From positions 20,726,501 to 20,790,500 of the forward strand of contig JASXTE010000005.1 of assembly GCA_030280995.1 (NCBI GenBank): a stretch of 64,000 bases of DNA, written 5' to 3'. How positions within the stretch are numbered: position 1 is the stretch's first letter; the number at the start of each line of letters is the position of its first letter. Source of the DNA: Hemileia vastatrix (taxonomy: Eukaryota > Basidiomycota > Pucciniomycetes > Pucciniales > Zaghouaniaceae). A program made the position numbers and the translations under genes. The notes beneath the pieces were generated by a model. It searched no databases, was not told the origin of the DNA, and was given only the letters and a program-made list of their open reading frames with translations. Below, piece by piece: positions 43,641-55,270 of the stretch.

Positions 43641-45880
43641 CAAATTTTCTCTAAATTACTCATTCTTTTTTTTCTAGTCCACTACTCAAACTTGAATTTC
43701 AAAAAAGAAAAATAACTTCAGCAAAGAAAATCCTGCTTTGGAAGCTGCATTAGATTAAATTCTTCAGCCCTCAAACTGAAATTTCAAACTAAAGCTTTGA
43801 GCATCAATTTCAATGAACTTGAACCATATTTTGAAATGTGGTAATACTAAAATTAGCTCTTTTGGCTCCTTGATGATTATTTTGAGAAAAAAAATATAAG
43901 TAAAAATTGTTCACTATATATCTTTTTCAATAAAATTTTCATGTATTTCTTTGTATTCAACTTTCTCTTAGCAAAATCATCAATTGAAAAAAATACCCTT
44001 GACTTTTAGAAGATTAAGTCTTTTCATATTCAAATGAAAGATCCACAGGTCTTATACTTTAAGGAACTTTTTTTCACTTCAATATAACTTTGAAAAGGAC
44101 AAATTTGAGTCACAGAAAAAGGAAGTAGTTCATCTTTGCTCAGAGAAAACAAAAGTCCATTGTTGGAAGACTCTTAAAATTTCCTTGCTGTAAGAAGAAT
44201 CCAAGGGCATCAGATAAACTGAAGAAAAACCTGTCCCTTTAAGTTAAATAAGAGTTCACAATTAACTAACCTTAAACCTCTACTTGATATAAAATGACCA
44301 ATAGACTATTTGTTAATAATGGAATCAAGACATAGAATCTTTGTTCTTTATCATAAGGGAAGGAAATAAAACAGTGAATCTGTATTCAGAAAAGTTATTT
44401 AAATGATTGAATATTATGTTTTTATGAAGATTTGATTTTTATTGGATTTAGTTCTTAAGCTCAAGTCCCTGATTTTGAGACCTTTAAAATGGTACCGTAT
44501 AAGTTAATATTTATGAGTTATTATATAAAGTTTATAAAATTTTATGTAAAAGTGTAATGTACATTAGGGTATAACAGTTTATAATTTTTTATGTAAAATA
44601 TTAATGAAGGTTGTTAATATGTGATGTTGTTGTAAATGGCTAAGTTGTCTGTATGATGTCTGATGATTGTTAAGATACAAGATGTTCACTCCTGTTCTAA
44701 ATTGGAGTCTACAGGCTTTATATGCATATTATTTCATGTGCTTCCTTTTTCCCAGCCATAGCATCCTGGAGCTTTTCCAGAGTTAGCCAGAGCTCATACA
44801 GAGTTTGTCCAGAGCATTCTGGAGCTTGCACCCAATTCAGAACTTAATTAGAAACTTAAAAAACTAATAAAAAATCTAGAAAAATTACAGATGATAAAAC
44901 TTCTTCTGCTTTATAATTGCATCTTATTTTCATAGTCTGTGCATCCCTATTCATCTTATACAAAATCATCAAATATATTAAATCATGAAAAATCAAAAAT
45001 AAACAAAAAAATACTTTATAAAATTTTTTAGAATGAAAGAAAAATAGTAAAAATTTCCCAAAATTCCCAAAGGTTCTTGTGACTCCTAAATTTAATCTCC
45101 ATACATTTTTAGAGCTATTCTTACATTATCTGACTTTTAATTAACCATTTAATCTTGACTTGTATAATTAACTCTTTTGAACCATTTAAAATACTCATTC
45201 CTTTCAAGAAAACTTTAATTATTTTGGTGCTTATAACTGTTGTTGTCTGGTTGATTTAATCTTTTTAATCTTATTTTAATTTTCATATTTGAAATAAACT
45301 TTTAATAAACAGTATTTGCCTTGTGATGATTGAACTACTGAGAGCAAGGTTTGAATTCCTTCAAAGTCTCCTCTACCAGTCTATACTTTCTTTCACAGCA
45401 TGAGAGAGCAGGCCTCCTTAATGAGCAAAATAATTTTTATTTCATTCACATTGGGCTTCCTCCTAGGTCAAATACATTGATTCCATCCTTTCCATAAGGT
45501 CCTACAAGCTTCACCTAAATAGTTTACAAAAAGACCCACTAAATCTAAATCCTATCCATCTTCTAAGATTCTGCATCAAAAAATTCAAATAAATTTCCAA
45601 CCCTTTAAAATCACTCCTAAATTTTATCAGTATTTATAGTTTTTCCATATTTTCTTGGCACCTTTATTTTCAGCTTTTAAAATATCTCCATCAATAACCA
45701 TTTAGAATCTCAATCATTCTTTAACCCTAAAATAAATCCATTTTATGACATCTTGATTCCTTAAAGTTATTTGCACTTTTTCCATAAATGATTGAGTTGT
45801 AAAAATGATTGAGTACAAGCTTGGTTACTGATGAATAAGAGATAAATTAAAAATGATTTAATTGAATATCCTTCTAGATT
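43641..45880. other. A+T-rich non-coding stretch
   Basis: No supported gene. A GAGCTT/CCAGAG-rich patch at 44750-44840 is made of short related words (CCAGAGTTAG, CCAGAGCTCAT, CCAGAGCATT). Otherwise nothing was seen. Confidence 0.4.
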
Positions 45881-45889
45881 GAAATTCCC

Positions 45890-46420
45890 TTCTAAAATCC
45901 TTGAAAACCAAATACTAATCAATTTCCAGTTTATAGTCTTGGTGAACTACCCTTCTAAAAAAACCCACATAAATTTTCAATAATAATGATTAAATAACCA
46001 GTTTAAAGACTTGGCAGACCAATGAGAAAGTAATTTGCCAGTTTTAGGTCATGGGGGACCAATGATTGACATTTTTTTAAGTTTCAGGTCATGGAAGAAC
46101 CAAAAATTCCATCCATTCCATTTTTATTCCTTACCCAATAAAATATTCAAAAAATATTGAAAACATTGTTTAAAATTCAGTTTTAAGTCTTTATGGACTA
46201 ACAGATCACATAAAATTCAAAAATCTTCATAAATATTCAGTTTTAAGTCTTAAAAGATTAACAGATTCAAAAGTGTAAAGCCAAAGTCTTAAAAAATTCT
46301 TGAAACTAGCCAGTTAAAAGTCATGGAGGACTAAAGCATCCAAAAACGTAAATCCAAAGTCTAGAAAAATCTTGAAAATTAGCCATTTTAAATTCTTGGA
46401 GGACTAACAGAATATCTTGA
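45890..46420. repeat. Degenerate 60-80 bp repeats
   Basis: About seven irregular repeats are built around CAGTTTTAAGTCTTGGAGGACTAACAGA, separated by A+T-rich filler. A few related units recur at 57390-57550. They probably belong to the long terminal region of the Ty3 lineage described at 46600-53930. Confidence 0.5.
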
Positions 46421-46546
46421 GATAGAGTCCAACAGATATTGTACTCCAGTAGACCCTGTTCCCTGTGAAGAATAGTAATAAATAATATAATATAAATAAA
46501 CAAAAATTATTAAGAAATTATAAAATTAAATTTATTTTTTTATTAG

Positions 46547-46547
<1 letters not shown>

Positions 46548-46580
<33 letters not shown>

Positions 46581-46583
46581 TTA
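46548..46583 (+). repeat. (ATT)n microsatellite
   Basis: About eleven ATT units in tandem. The minus-strand frame reading poly-Ile here is an artefact of the repeat. Confidence 0.85.
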
Positions 46584-46599
46584 TTTTTATTATTTTTAT

Positions 46600-47690
46600 T
46601 TTTTGAATTTTTAATTTTTAATTTGTAATTCTTTATTTTTTTTAGATATGTACCCCAGCCACTTGATGAGCTGTACCCCCAACATAATACCCACATCCAA
46701 GTGCACCTTGATGTGGAATACACAGGAAAGAGTTTTGAAAATAATACATATATAATTTTTAAAAAATTTGAAAAACATAAATAGTAAAAAATAGAAATGA
46801 TCACTGGGTGGGCTCCCTCCAATTTGTAAAAATGATTGGAGACCCCCAGTGGTCATTTCCCCTGAAAAAATTAATTTGTAATAAATTTAAAAAATTAAAA
46901 AGATAAAATTTAAAAATATAATAATTTAAACCTAAAAAAGTTCTTAAATTAAAAATATAACATAAAAAAATATATCAACACACACAATATGGGGGCCGAC
47001 TTGCTAGAGAGTCCGCAACCTTGGACCCAAACTCACCACAGATTGAACACACATTGAGCTATTGATAAAGGAGCCATAAAATCAGGGATGAACACCACTC
47101 AGCAGAAAATTTTTAGGTGGTTGTTCAAGTAGAGCTCAGTATGGGTACAGTATGATTTCAGTCTGAGTTCTATCTGAGTTCAGGTTGAGAACTTGCTAGC
47201 AAGTTCACCCCCTATATTGTGTAGTGTATGAGTCTGGATTCAAATGAGCATAATTGGTTGATGTTGTGTTGATCCAGCTCATAGTTTTACAGGACTACCT
47301 TTATAACAAAAACAAAGACAGGACTTAACTAGAAACAGGGAAACTATGGTAACAAAAATTGTGGGGTAATTATGTATAGAGCAGCCAGCCCGTCAATTAC
47401 CCCCAAACTTACTAACATTCGATTTAAAAGGTTCCTCTGTGAGTGCTTCTACCAAAATAAATACATTCCAACACAATTCTTCACCATCGAATTTTCAACA
47501 TTTTAATTTTTTAATAGTTTCTTGTTTTAAGTGATAGCTTTAGTTTTTACTGTTTTGCGGAGTAAATCTTCTTTAAGCAATAGTGAAGTAGTTTATCTTC
47601 ATTTTGGAGGAAATCTTCACAAATGATGGTTGGTAGTTTATCCTCATTTTGGAGTTAACTTTGTTTTGTTAACTAATATTTTAACCTTAT
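46600..47690 (-). repeat. Probable LTR of minus-strand Ty3-like element, split by a MITE
   Basis: This A+T-rich region is homologous, in reverse orientation, to 52990-53860. Landmarks are ATACCCACATCCAAGTGCAC (46688), a hairpin around CACTGGGTGGGCTCC / GGAGACCCCCAGTGGTCATT (46797-46860), and segments near 47400-47480. It lies downstream of the minus-strand pol remnant, in 3' LTR position. Exact LTR ends could not be fixed. Confidence 0.55.
46976..47226 (+). mobile_element. CACTA-type MITE, copy 6 (TSD TAT)
   Basis: A 251-bp copy has a start expanded by two bases (CAACACACACAATATGG) and an end TATATTGTGTAGTG, with TAT at 46973-46975 and 47227-47229. The left palindrome is damaged (CTTGCTAGAGAG). 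The right one has one change. Confidence 0.8.
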
Positions 47691-47699
47691 TTTGGAGTT

Positions 47700-48220
47700 A
47701 TACTTTGGCACACCTTGTGGCTCTAGGATAGAACTGCTTGACCTGGTCAGTAGCTACCCTCTTTTTTAACACCTCTGCATCCAACACTTCTAACACATAT
47801 GAAGCACCATATACTTAAACTCTGACTCTGTATGGCCCATTCCACCTATAAGAAATTTTTTTTTTCCCACTTACTCTTCAAACACCTATTATACACCAAG
47901 ACCATATCTCTAGTTTTCAAAGGTTTCCTTAATCTATGATCCAAACTCTTATCCCATTATCTGATAGACTGAATTTGAATATTCATCATTTTTGAATATT
48001 CCTTTTCTAGAGTTTCTTCTTTCTTCTCCAACTTAACCATTTTTGCACATAGTAATTCTTCATTAGTTTTTACTGTGTCCCAATCTACTTCAAGATATGA
48101 TTTGGCCTCTAGATCAACTAGTAAAACTGCTTTCTGACCAAAAACTAGTTTGTATGGTGAATATCTAGTCTTCCTTTTGGCAGTTATTCTGTAAACAAAT
48201 AAAACTAACCTGCATATGAA
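47700..48220 (-). pseudogene. Integrase C-terminal remnant (Ty3-like)
   Basis: Minus-strand frames give LVLFVYRITAKRKTRYSPYK, a YSPY motif typical after the catalytic Glu, then LEAKSYLEVDWDTVKTNEEL and KEETLEKEYSKMMNIQIQ. The same blocks occur in the plus-strand partner at 51505-51740. The catalytic core is missing: upstream sequence jumps to the RNase H-integrase spacer at about 48222. Confidence 0.72.
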
Positions 48221-48600
48221 TGAGAAGATAACTTTAATCCTTGCATTTTCCTATTTATCATAAAAGATTTTGAATTTTCCTCCTTTGAACCTTCCAACCC
48301 TTTAATAACCAAAATTTCTTCTATCACTTTTTCACCCTTTTCAGTATCAACCACCTCATCTTCATCCAACATCCTTTTAACCAAATTTTAACAATCACCC
48401 ATCCTCTCTTTAACCAGATTTTTTAATAATCCAACATATGCACCATTCACCAATTTTCTACTAACCCACACAATATCACCATCCTCATCATAATATACCA
48501 AAACATCTCCAACCTCTTTTTTACCAAAATTATCTACACCTTTATCAAACTTTCCAAGAAAATAGTTTGGGACATTTTTAATTTATCAAGTTTATCCTGA
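48221..48600 (-). pseudogene. Conserved pol spacer of unknown function
   Basis: Minus-strand coding remnant: FGKKEVGDVLVYYDEDGD, VSRKLVNGAYVGLLKNLV, EDEVVDTEKGEKVIEEIL and MINRKMQGLKLSSHSY. It matches 50405-50725 on the other strand. It lies between the tandem repeat and the integrase, and I recognise no domain. Confidence 0.6.
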
Positions 48601-48629
48601 TGACAGAGGTCTTCATTACCACACTTATT

Positions 48630-48778
48630 ATTCCTGCCAGTTTAACCTCATGGGGGAGGTAATTGTAATCTTTATTTACAGTAATTAAGCCACCAAGTTT
48701 GACCTCATGGGTAAGGTAATAGTCATATTTATTTAAAGTAATTAAGCCAGCCAGTTTAACTTAATGGGAGAGGTAAGA
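48630..48778 (-). repeat. Three 57-bp repeats encoding a 19-residue unit
   Basis: Tandem units each contain a GGTAA-TTTATTT-AGTAATTAAG block and an (A/T)CCTCATGGGG block. Translated on the minus strand they give repeats such as NKDYNYLPHEVKLAG and YYYLTHEVKLGG. One to two related units occur at 50240-50350 on the opposite strand, so the repeat is part of the element. Confidence 0.7.
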
Positions 48779-48781
48779 AAA

Positions 48782-49995
48782 CTATTCAGCACATTTTTTA
48801 CTGGCCTTGATCACAGGTATATTTTCATTGAACTCTTCTGAGTCAGAATCCTCTTCAGTAGGTGGTCTTCTTGACAAGTCATCTGGAATAGTAAATGTCT
48901 TTCCAGGCTTATGAACTAAATCAAAAGAAAAATGTTGAATAAAAGCTACCCATCTGGTCATGAATGAATTTGTTAAAAAAGGGGAATTAATCATTTGAAT
49001 TAATGATTTTTCATAAAATTGCAATTCAAAGTGGTTTCCCCATAAAACATTTTGAAGCTTTTTTAAATTTTTTTTCCACACCACAAAGTTCCAATTTTGG
49101 TTGAGAATATCTTGATTCCACAGTAAAATCCACAGATTCATACCTGACTGGTCTTATATAACCAGCTTTATTCATTTGGGACAGAACCTCCCCAGCATCA
49201 ATCTGACTAGAATCCACTGCTAAATAAATTACTCCTGAATCTTTCCCATAATCTAACTTATGCAGGATAATATCTTCCACAACAACCTTCTTCAATCTAT
49301 CAAATGCCTCTTCACACTCTTTCTCCCACTCCCAGTCAGCATCCTTCTTAGTCAACTGTCTCAAAGGAGCATCCAATGAAGAAAATTCCTTAATAAACAT
49401 TCTAACATAAACACATATGCCTAAAAATGCCCAGACTTTGGCTGTATTCTTGCGTCTTGGCCAGGACTGTATTTTGTTCACCTTCTTCTTTGACATAATC
49501 CTACCCTCTCTACATACACATGACCTAGAATTTTGAAAGCTGGCACAAACAAAGAAAATTTGGAACCTGAAATAGTTAAACCAGCCTCTTCAATCCTAAA
49601 CAAAATCCTCTCTAAAATAATAGCATATTCCCAGATAAATTTTTGTATCCCTTAATTCTCCTTCAATACTTCGTTACTATAATCTTTTGAAGGTCTTTTT
49701 AATTCAAAATCATCAATAAATATACCAGCATATTGTGTAATTTTGTGTTGTAGAATCCAAGCCATCTGAGCTTGGTAAACAGAAACTGAATTTGTTGCTC
49801 CTTGAGGTATTCTTGTCAGCTGTAATTGTCCAAGTGGCATATCAAATGTTGTGAGAGGCCTAGAATCTGGAAGCAACTCTCTTTAATCATATCCTCTCAT
49901 TATATCTCCCAAACCATAACACAATCTTCCTGAAAACATCTCTACAAACTCCTCTGCACTGGGTGCTATTCCTGCATCTTTTATTGTAACCCTAT
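48782..49995 (-). pseudogene. RT and RNase H of a second Ty3-like lineage, disrupted
   Basis: RT starts mid-domain with FVEMFSGRLCYGLGDIMRGY, then LPDSRPLTTFDMPLGQLQL, RIPQGATNSVSVYQAQMAW and the catalytic GIFIDD (49652-49876). A frameshift leads to VWAFLGICVYVRMFIKEFSS and RNase H with YLAVDSSQIDAGEVL (49026-49496). Then come FIQHFSFDLVHKPGKTFTIP and DLSRRPPTEEDSDSEE (48782-49141). The PGKTFTIPDDLSRRP form of the RNase H end separates this lineage from the chromoviruses above. Sequence upstream of RT is lost. Confidence 0.85.
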
Positions 49996-50065
49996 TTTAT
50001 TTCCTTAAATTTCTGCACTGGGTTTTATTCCTGCATCTTTTATTGTAACCCTTTTAATTCACTTA
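49958..50065. repeat. Direct repeat at the truncated RT start
   Basis: Two tandem copies of about 52-57 bp each contain CTGCACTGGG and ATTCCTGCATCTTTTATTGT. They sit at the junction between the two head-to-head elements. Confidence 0.7.
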
Positions 50066-50218
50066 AATTGTAACTCTCTTATTTTTTATATCTCCTTCAG
50101 AAAAAGGCTAAACTTTCCAATTTCTATAAATTTCTAAACTCTATCAATTTTTTGGTTTATTTTTGATGATTTCATTTAGATATAGGTTAAACAGAATTTT
50201 TTTTTTTGAAAATTATTG

Positions 50219-52015
50219 TGATGACTCTTATGAAGACGAGGGCTACCTCCCCATGAGGTTTTACTGGTGGGATGTATAGATTTTAAACATTATGATAGAT
50301 ATGAATAGGAACTTACCCATGAGGTTAAGTCTGCTGGTTGTTTATATGTAAATAATGATGATGAATTTGTGGATCATATATTTAAAGAAGATGGTGAAGA
50401 TTAATTTGGAAAAAAAGAGGTTTGAGATGTAAAGATGTTTTATGATAAAGAGAAATTAGTTTTAAGGGATAATAAAAAATAGGTGAATGGTGTAGATGTT
50501 AAAGAGTTAAATTTAGTTAAAGAGAGGTTTGGTGTGTGTAAAAATGTGGTTAAAAAGTTGATGTATGATGAAGATGGGTATACTGAAAGGGGTGTTGATG
50601 AGGTGAAAGAAAATTTTATTAAAGAGAGGTTTGAAAATTCAATAGAAGATAGAGCAAAATCATATTTTTTTAATAGGAAAACTCAAGAAAGAAAAATCCT
50701 GGCTCATTCATGTAACTACCCTTAGATGTGATATTTATGGAACTCAAAGATGAAGTCTGAAGTCAGACTGGGTTTTATAATTAGTTGGTAAAGTATTTTT
50801 TAGCTCATGAAAGGCCAGATGAATGTGAAGATGATGACTGGATGGATATATTAAAGAATTCTCCAGAATTTTATATATCATGAAGAAGTTTGATGAAGAG
50901 GAGGTATCCAAATACTCAAGTTTTGTTAACTCAGAGAAAAGGGAAAAAGATTGTTTTAAAATTACTACATGAAAATCTTGGGCATAGAGGTATGGGTGAA
51001 ACTTATAGAGGAATTGCTGATAGATTTTGGTTTCCTGGAATGATGATGGCTGTTAAAAAGTGGATTCAATAATGTGAAGAATTTCAAAGAAAAAATTATT
51101 TAAGGCCAAAAGAACCTGGACATGTGACCAGAGAAAAAACTCTTTTAGGAAGGGTTAGTTTAGATGCTGTTAATATAAAGGAAGGAAGATATAAATATTT
51201 AACTGTATCCAGAGATTATTTATCTGTGGGTCAAGGCAGCACCTATTATCAATTTAACTTCAAAAAATGTTGTAGATTACTTGATTAAGAATTGGGTGTA
51301 TAGGTATTGAGTGATAAATTGCTGACAGTTAAAGGAGGTCCTGAAATTGGGGATGATTTTATGGAAGCTACATCAAGAGTGGGAAGAATGGTTAGGGTAG
51401 AAAACCTGTATTATCCTGAAGCTTAAGACATGGTAAAAAGAGGGAATTATGTTATTAACAATGCTTTGGTTAAAATGTGTGGGACAAGTGCTGAAAAATG
51501 GAGGCACTTTTTAAAATTGGTTTTATTTGCTGACAGAATCACTTCCCAAAGGACAACAGGGTATTCACCTTATGAACCATTTTTTTTTCAAAATAAAGTT
51601 TTACTTTGAAACTGAATCATATCTTGGAGTAGATTTGGATATTGTAAAAACTACTGAATATTTATTATGTGCAAGAATGATGCAGCTAGAAAAGGAAGAA
51701 GAATATTTAGAGAAGGCATACTCTAGGATAATGAAGATCTTAAATAAGTCAGTTACATATTAGGATAAGCAGTTAGCTCATAGACTCATGAAACCTTTGA
51801 AGACTTGAGATATGGCTTTGGTGTACAATAGGAGTTTGGAAAGTCAGTGGGGTAAGATGTTTTCAGAAAGGTGAAATGGACCATATAAAATGAGAGAACA
51901 GATATCTGGTAATATATATGTGTTAGAATAGCTGTATGGAAAAGTGTCTAAAAATAGGGAAACTGCTGATCAAGTCAAGTGGGTTTATCCTAGGGGAACC
52001 AGGAGTGCTGAAATG
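50219..52015 (+). mobile_element. Plus-strand partner element: repeats, spacer and integrase (Ty3-like)
   Basis: Reading plus: tandem-repeat units (GYLPHEVLLVG and ELTHEVKSAGCLYVNNDDE, 50240-50390), the conserved spacer (50405-50725, KKLMYDEDGYTERGVDEV) and integrase (50890-51900). It is oriented opposite to 47700-49995 and overlaps it in content, so the two are separate copies joined head to head near 50070-50200. RT and RNase H are absent. Confidence 0.72.
50890..51900 (+). pseudogene. Integrase remnant (Ty3-like lineage 2)
   Basis: The zinc-binding part is LLHENLGHRGMGETYRGIAD, then DRFWFPGMMMAVKKWIQ, a stop, and CEEFQRKN. The first catalytic block is GRVSLDAVNIKEGRYKYL. Further on come KWRHFLKLVLFADRITSQRT and TGYSPYEPFFFQ. 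The block for the second Asp is not recognisable. Later fragments (LEKEEEYLEKAYSRIMKILN, 51640-51763) match the minus-strand copy. Numerous stops. Confidence 0.8.
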
Positions 52016-52320
52016 TAACTCCAAAATTAGGATAAACTACTAACTATCACTACGTGGAAAACAGCCTCACAAACTGTCCTGCGACAACCAGACTAAGGCA
52101 TGTCCCAGAACATAGCATGCAGCTTTAAAGTCTCAAAATGAGCAGAGACATTTGCCTGTGACCTGTGACACCAGATGATGTTGCTGCACACTTTTTTTCC
52201 TTTTAATTTTAGTTCCATGATTTGTTTCTTTTATCTTTTTTTTCTTTCCTCAGTGTAAGTATTTCAATGTTTTTATGATTTAAAAACCTGTGGTTCTTTA
52301 ATATCCACCCCTGATCCCTC

Positions 52321-52615
52321 CCCCACTTCCCACTGTCACCACCTCCTCTCGCCACCACCTCTCGCCACCACCTCTCGCCACCACCATCACCACCTCCACC
52401 TCCTTTTGTCACCACCATCATCTCCTCTCGCCACCACCATCACCTCCACCACCACCTCCTCTTACCACCACCATCATCTCCTCCACCACCTGCTCTTGCC
52501 ACTTACCCATCCACCACCACCTCCTCCTCCTCCTCTTGCCACCACCATCACCATCTCCACTTGCCACCATTACCACCTCCCGCTCCTCCACTTGCCACCA
52601 TTGCCACCTTCAATC
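52321..52615 (+). repeat. CCACCA/CCTCCT-rich microsatellite tract
   Basis: About 290 bp of imperfect trinucleotide repeats (CCACCATCACC, CCTCCTCTTGCC). The open frames across it (poly-His/Pro/Thr or poly-Gly) are repeat artefacts. Confidence 0.85.
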
Positions 52616-52829
52616 AAAAATAAATTATGAGTATCAAGGGGGATCTGAAGAGATAGTAAATAAAACTATGTTTACAGATTATTAAGTTTTTTTTCTGTAA
52701 ATATTTCTGAGGTTTCTGTGATTTTTTTTAGCCAAAGATTTCAATGGCAATGAGAAAACTGTATTTTTTTATGTTTTGTTTGAATAAACTGGTGTTAATT
52801 AGGAAAAATGAGCAGAACTATGTGAAAGG

Positions 52830-53930
52830 GGTGTGCAGGGACACTTAGAAGTGTCGCGGGAGTTTTATTGTGGTAGCAGAACAATCAAATCGATGCTGTG
52901 TGAATTTTAAGTTCATTTTTTGGCATGCAATTGGTTGTCGCAGGACTGCCTGCAATACCACTTTCCCATGTAGTGTATCATCACTAATTTTTAGTATTGC
53001 TATGGAACCAAAAATTGTTGAGAAGAATTTCTCTAGAATGAGGATAAACTATCTACCACCATTAAGAAGAAGGAAATGGTTCAAAATTAAACGTCAAAAT
53101 TTTATGGGGAAGAATTTTGTTGGAGTGTAAATTTATTTTGCAAACATTTTCATAGGGGAACCTTCTATGGTAAATATTGGCAATTTTGGGGGTAATTTAT
53201 GGGATGCCTTCTCCATAAAAAATTACCCTACAGTGTTTGTTATATTTTTACTTTGTTTTAAGTTGAATCCTGGCTTTGTTTTAATATGCAGGAATTTGAC
53301 CAAGAATATAAACTGGAATACCACAAATCCAACCAAATCCACTCATTAAAATTCAAGATGGAAATTTTTTTTGTTTTATTATATTTTTGCTTCAAATTTT
53401 TTATATTCTAATTTAATTTTTAAATGATTAATAGGGGGATAATTATTGGTGGTCTCAAATCATTTTTAAAAAGTGGATGAAGCCCACCCAGTCATCATTT
53501 ACTTAAAGTTTTTTGCAAAATTGAACACCAGATAGCAGGTGCAAGTACCTATCTTTAGCTTTACTGAAATTATTCTTAGCTTTAATTCTTCTAGAAAGAC
53601 CACCCACTGAACGATTAGCACACCAGTATGTGCTACATCAAATTAAATTTATTCTTAAATCAAAACTGAATATATATATAGGCACCTGCTAGCAGGTGCC
53701 ACTTGATTTTTCGTGGTGGTATCTTCTTTTTTTTAATTACATTTAATTAATTCTTTTTATTTTCTATCCTGTGTATCCAAATCAAAGTGCACTTGGATAT
53801 GGGTATGATGTCAGGGGTATGACTGATGAAATTCCTGTGGGACATCTTTTAAATTTTATATTATTTTAAAATTTAAATTTTTTTTAATATTAATATATAT
53901 ATATATATATTAAAACAAAAGATTTTTTAT
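52830..53930 (+). repeat. Probable LTR of the plus-strand Ty3-like element
   Basis: Homologous in reverse to 46600-47690. Shared points are GAATTTTGTTGGAGTGTA near 53110, GGGGAACCTT near 53156, the hairpin around GGTGGTCTCAAATCATTTTT and AAGCCCACCCAGTCATCATT (53437-53505), and AAAGTGCACTTGGATATGGG (53790). An (AT)n run lies at 53892-53912. It carries a MITE-like insertion at 53515-53725. Confidence 0.5.
53515..53725. mobile_element. Second palindrome-ended MITE
   Basis: A segment of about 210 bp has a right side containing the perfect 20-bp palindrome GGCACCTGCTAGCAGGTGCC (53681-53700) and a left side with AGATAGCAGGTGCAAGTACC (53531). The outer parts are weakly inverted (CAAAATTGAAC / CGAAAAATCAAG). 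It is absent from the homologous position at 46790. No coding capacity. The boundaries are approximate. Confidence 0.5.
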
Positions 53931-53989
53931 TTTTTATTATTTTTTTATCTTTATTTATTTATTTCTATTTTAACAAGAACAGTTAGTTA

Positions 53990-54700
53990 AAAAGTAAAAA
54001 AAGAAGGAGTCAAGTGAGCTTGTCTTTGAAGAGGAAGATATGTTTGAAGACCTTGGTGATTTGACTCTGGAAAACTTTTTTGCTTAATTAATTAGAACAT
54101 CTTGTTGCGGTTGAAGCCATTTTGATATTTTGAAATGGTCCCTCAAAATTTTTCCTCACTCATAGAAATTTGCTCTATCTTTGGTAGAATAGCTTCTATA
54201 GTGTGATAAAATGTTTCTGAAGGCTGGATAAAATTTACTACCTATCTTGTGGCATGGGATTTGTGGAAATTTCGGAGCTGGCTCAGGTATTTTCTAGGCT
54301 GAATAAGTAAAGGAGGAGCCAGAGGACTCTGAATAAACAGCAACAATAAATTATCAAGAATTAAACAGAATTAGGAAACTGTTATAGGGAACTTACCAGA
54401 ATCAACATTATCAAGACAAAAATTAAAAGTCTGACTGGTTAAATATTTTTCTTTAAGGAAGCAGTAGAAATGGTTGATGATTTTGAATAAACTAGGGAAT
54501 TTGTTGCTGTAAATTATTTTGAAGGAAGTGGATCTTTTTCTCAAGACTTGAGGGTAGGTAATGGGAGATCTAGGTCTTTTGGATAGTTTATAAGAATAGG
54601 AAGAAGGAAGTTGGTTTCTGGATCAACACCTTTTATAAATAGAGCTTCTGATTGAAAAAGGAGATGGAGAAATATCAAGGTGTCATGCGCCACGTTGTGG
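53990..54700. other. Unresolved remnant with acidic coding scrap
   Basis: Plus-strand 54010-54095 encodes ESSELVFEEEDMFEDLGDLT, then stops. It resembles in composition the acidic stretch at 57595-59250. The rest has no clear frame. Confidence 0.35.
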
Positions 54701-54808
54701 TATGCGCCTTGCAGGAAGCGTGATTTTAGACCAATCAGCGTGCGTAGTCCAGGAAGAAAAAAGGGGAGTTAGCGCAGCAGGAAATGTAAAAATATAATAT
54801 GTATTTGT

Positions 54809-55270
54809 GTGTTTCAAGGAACAAAGGAAATGGAAGCGCGGAAAAAGATTAAGGGTCTGTGCGCTCGGATTTTGCAGCAAGATGTGCCGCACAATAGGGA
54901 ATTGTGTATTATTAACTTAGGACTATTAGGCGCTAAACAATATGGATTTGGGCTTTCCAAAAAGTATATGTTACGCATTAAGAAGAAAGTCATGGATTAA
55001 GGATGACTCAAGTGCATGGTATTCTGTACCGCGGCCAGTTGGGAAACTTACTGAGACAAGTAATGAAGAAGGCTAACTAGTTAAGCGAGCTGTCAGAGCT
55101 ATGAACCTATTATTAAAGCAAAGAGAGTGGGGGCTCAATCATAAAACTACCCAAGAGTTAAGGCAACTAGACGCAGAGTTAGGATAAGTCAAACCTGGAA
55201 CTAGCGCTGAAACAAAACAAGGTATAGTTAAAAGCGCATATGTGGAGAATCAGTGAAAAAAGTTAATACT
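54809..55270 (+). pseudogene. Unrecognised coding remnant in a G+C-richer patch
   Basis: MFQGTKEMEARKKIKGLCAR runs to KKYMLRIKKKVMD (54809-55000). A one-base shift later, KDDSSAWYSVPRPVGKLTET and VKRAVRAMNLLLKQREWGLN are followed by HKTTQELRQLDAELG, ending near KSAYVENQ. The sustained coding look across shifts suggests a decayed protein of at least 150 residues. I do not recognise it. The patch has many GCGC words unlike its surroundings. Confidence 0.45.

Noticed and set aside
46532..46856. Minus-strand frames ending in poly-Ile/Lys
   Set aside because: They are produced by the (ATT)n run and neighbouring LTR-like sequence.
52209..52630. Open frames rich in Gly or in His/Pro/Leu
   Set aside because: They run through the CCACCA/CCTCCT microsatellite, and no amino-acid signal is visible beyond the repeat.
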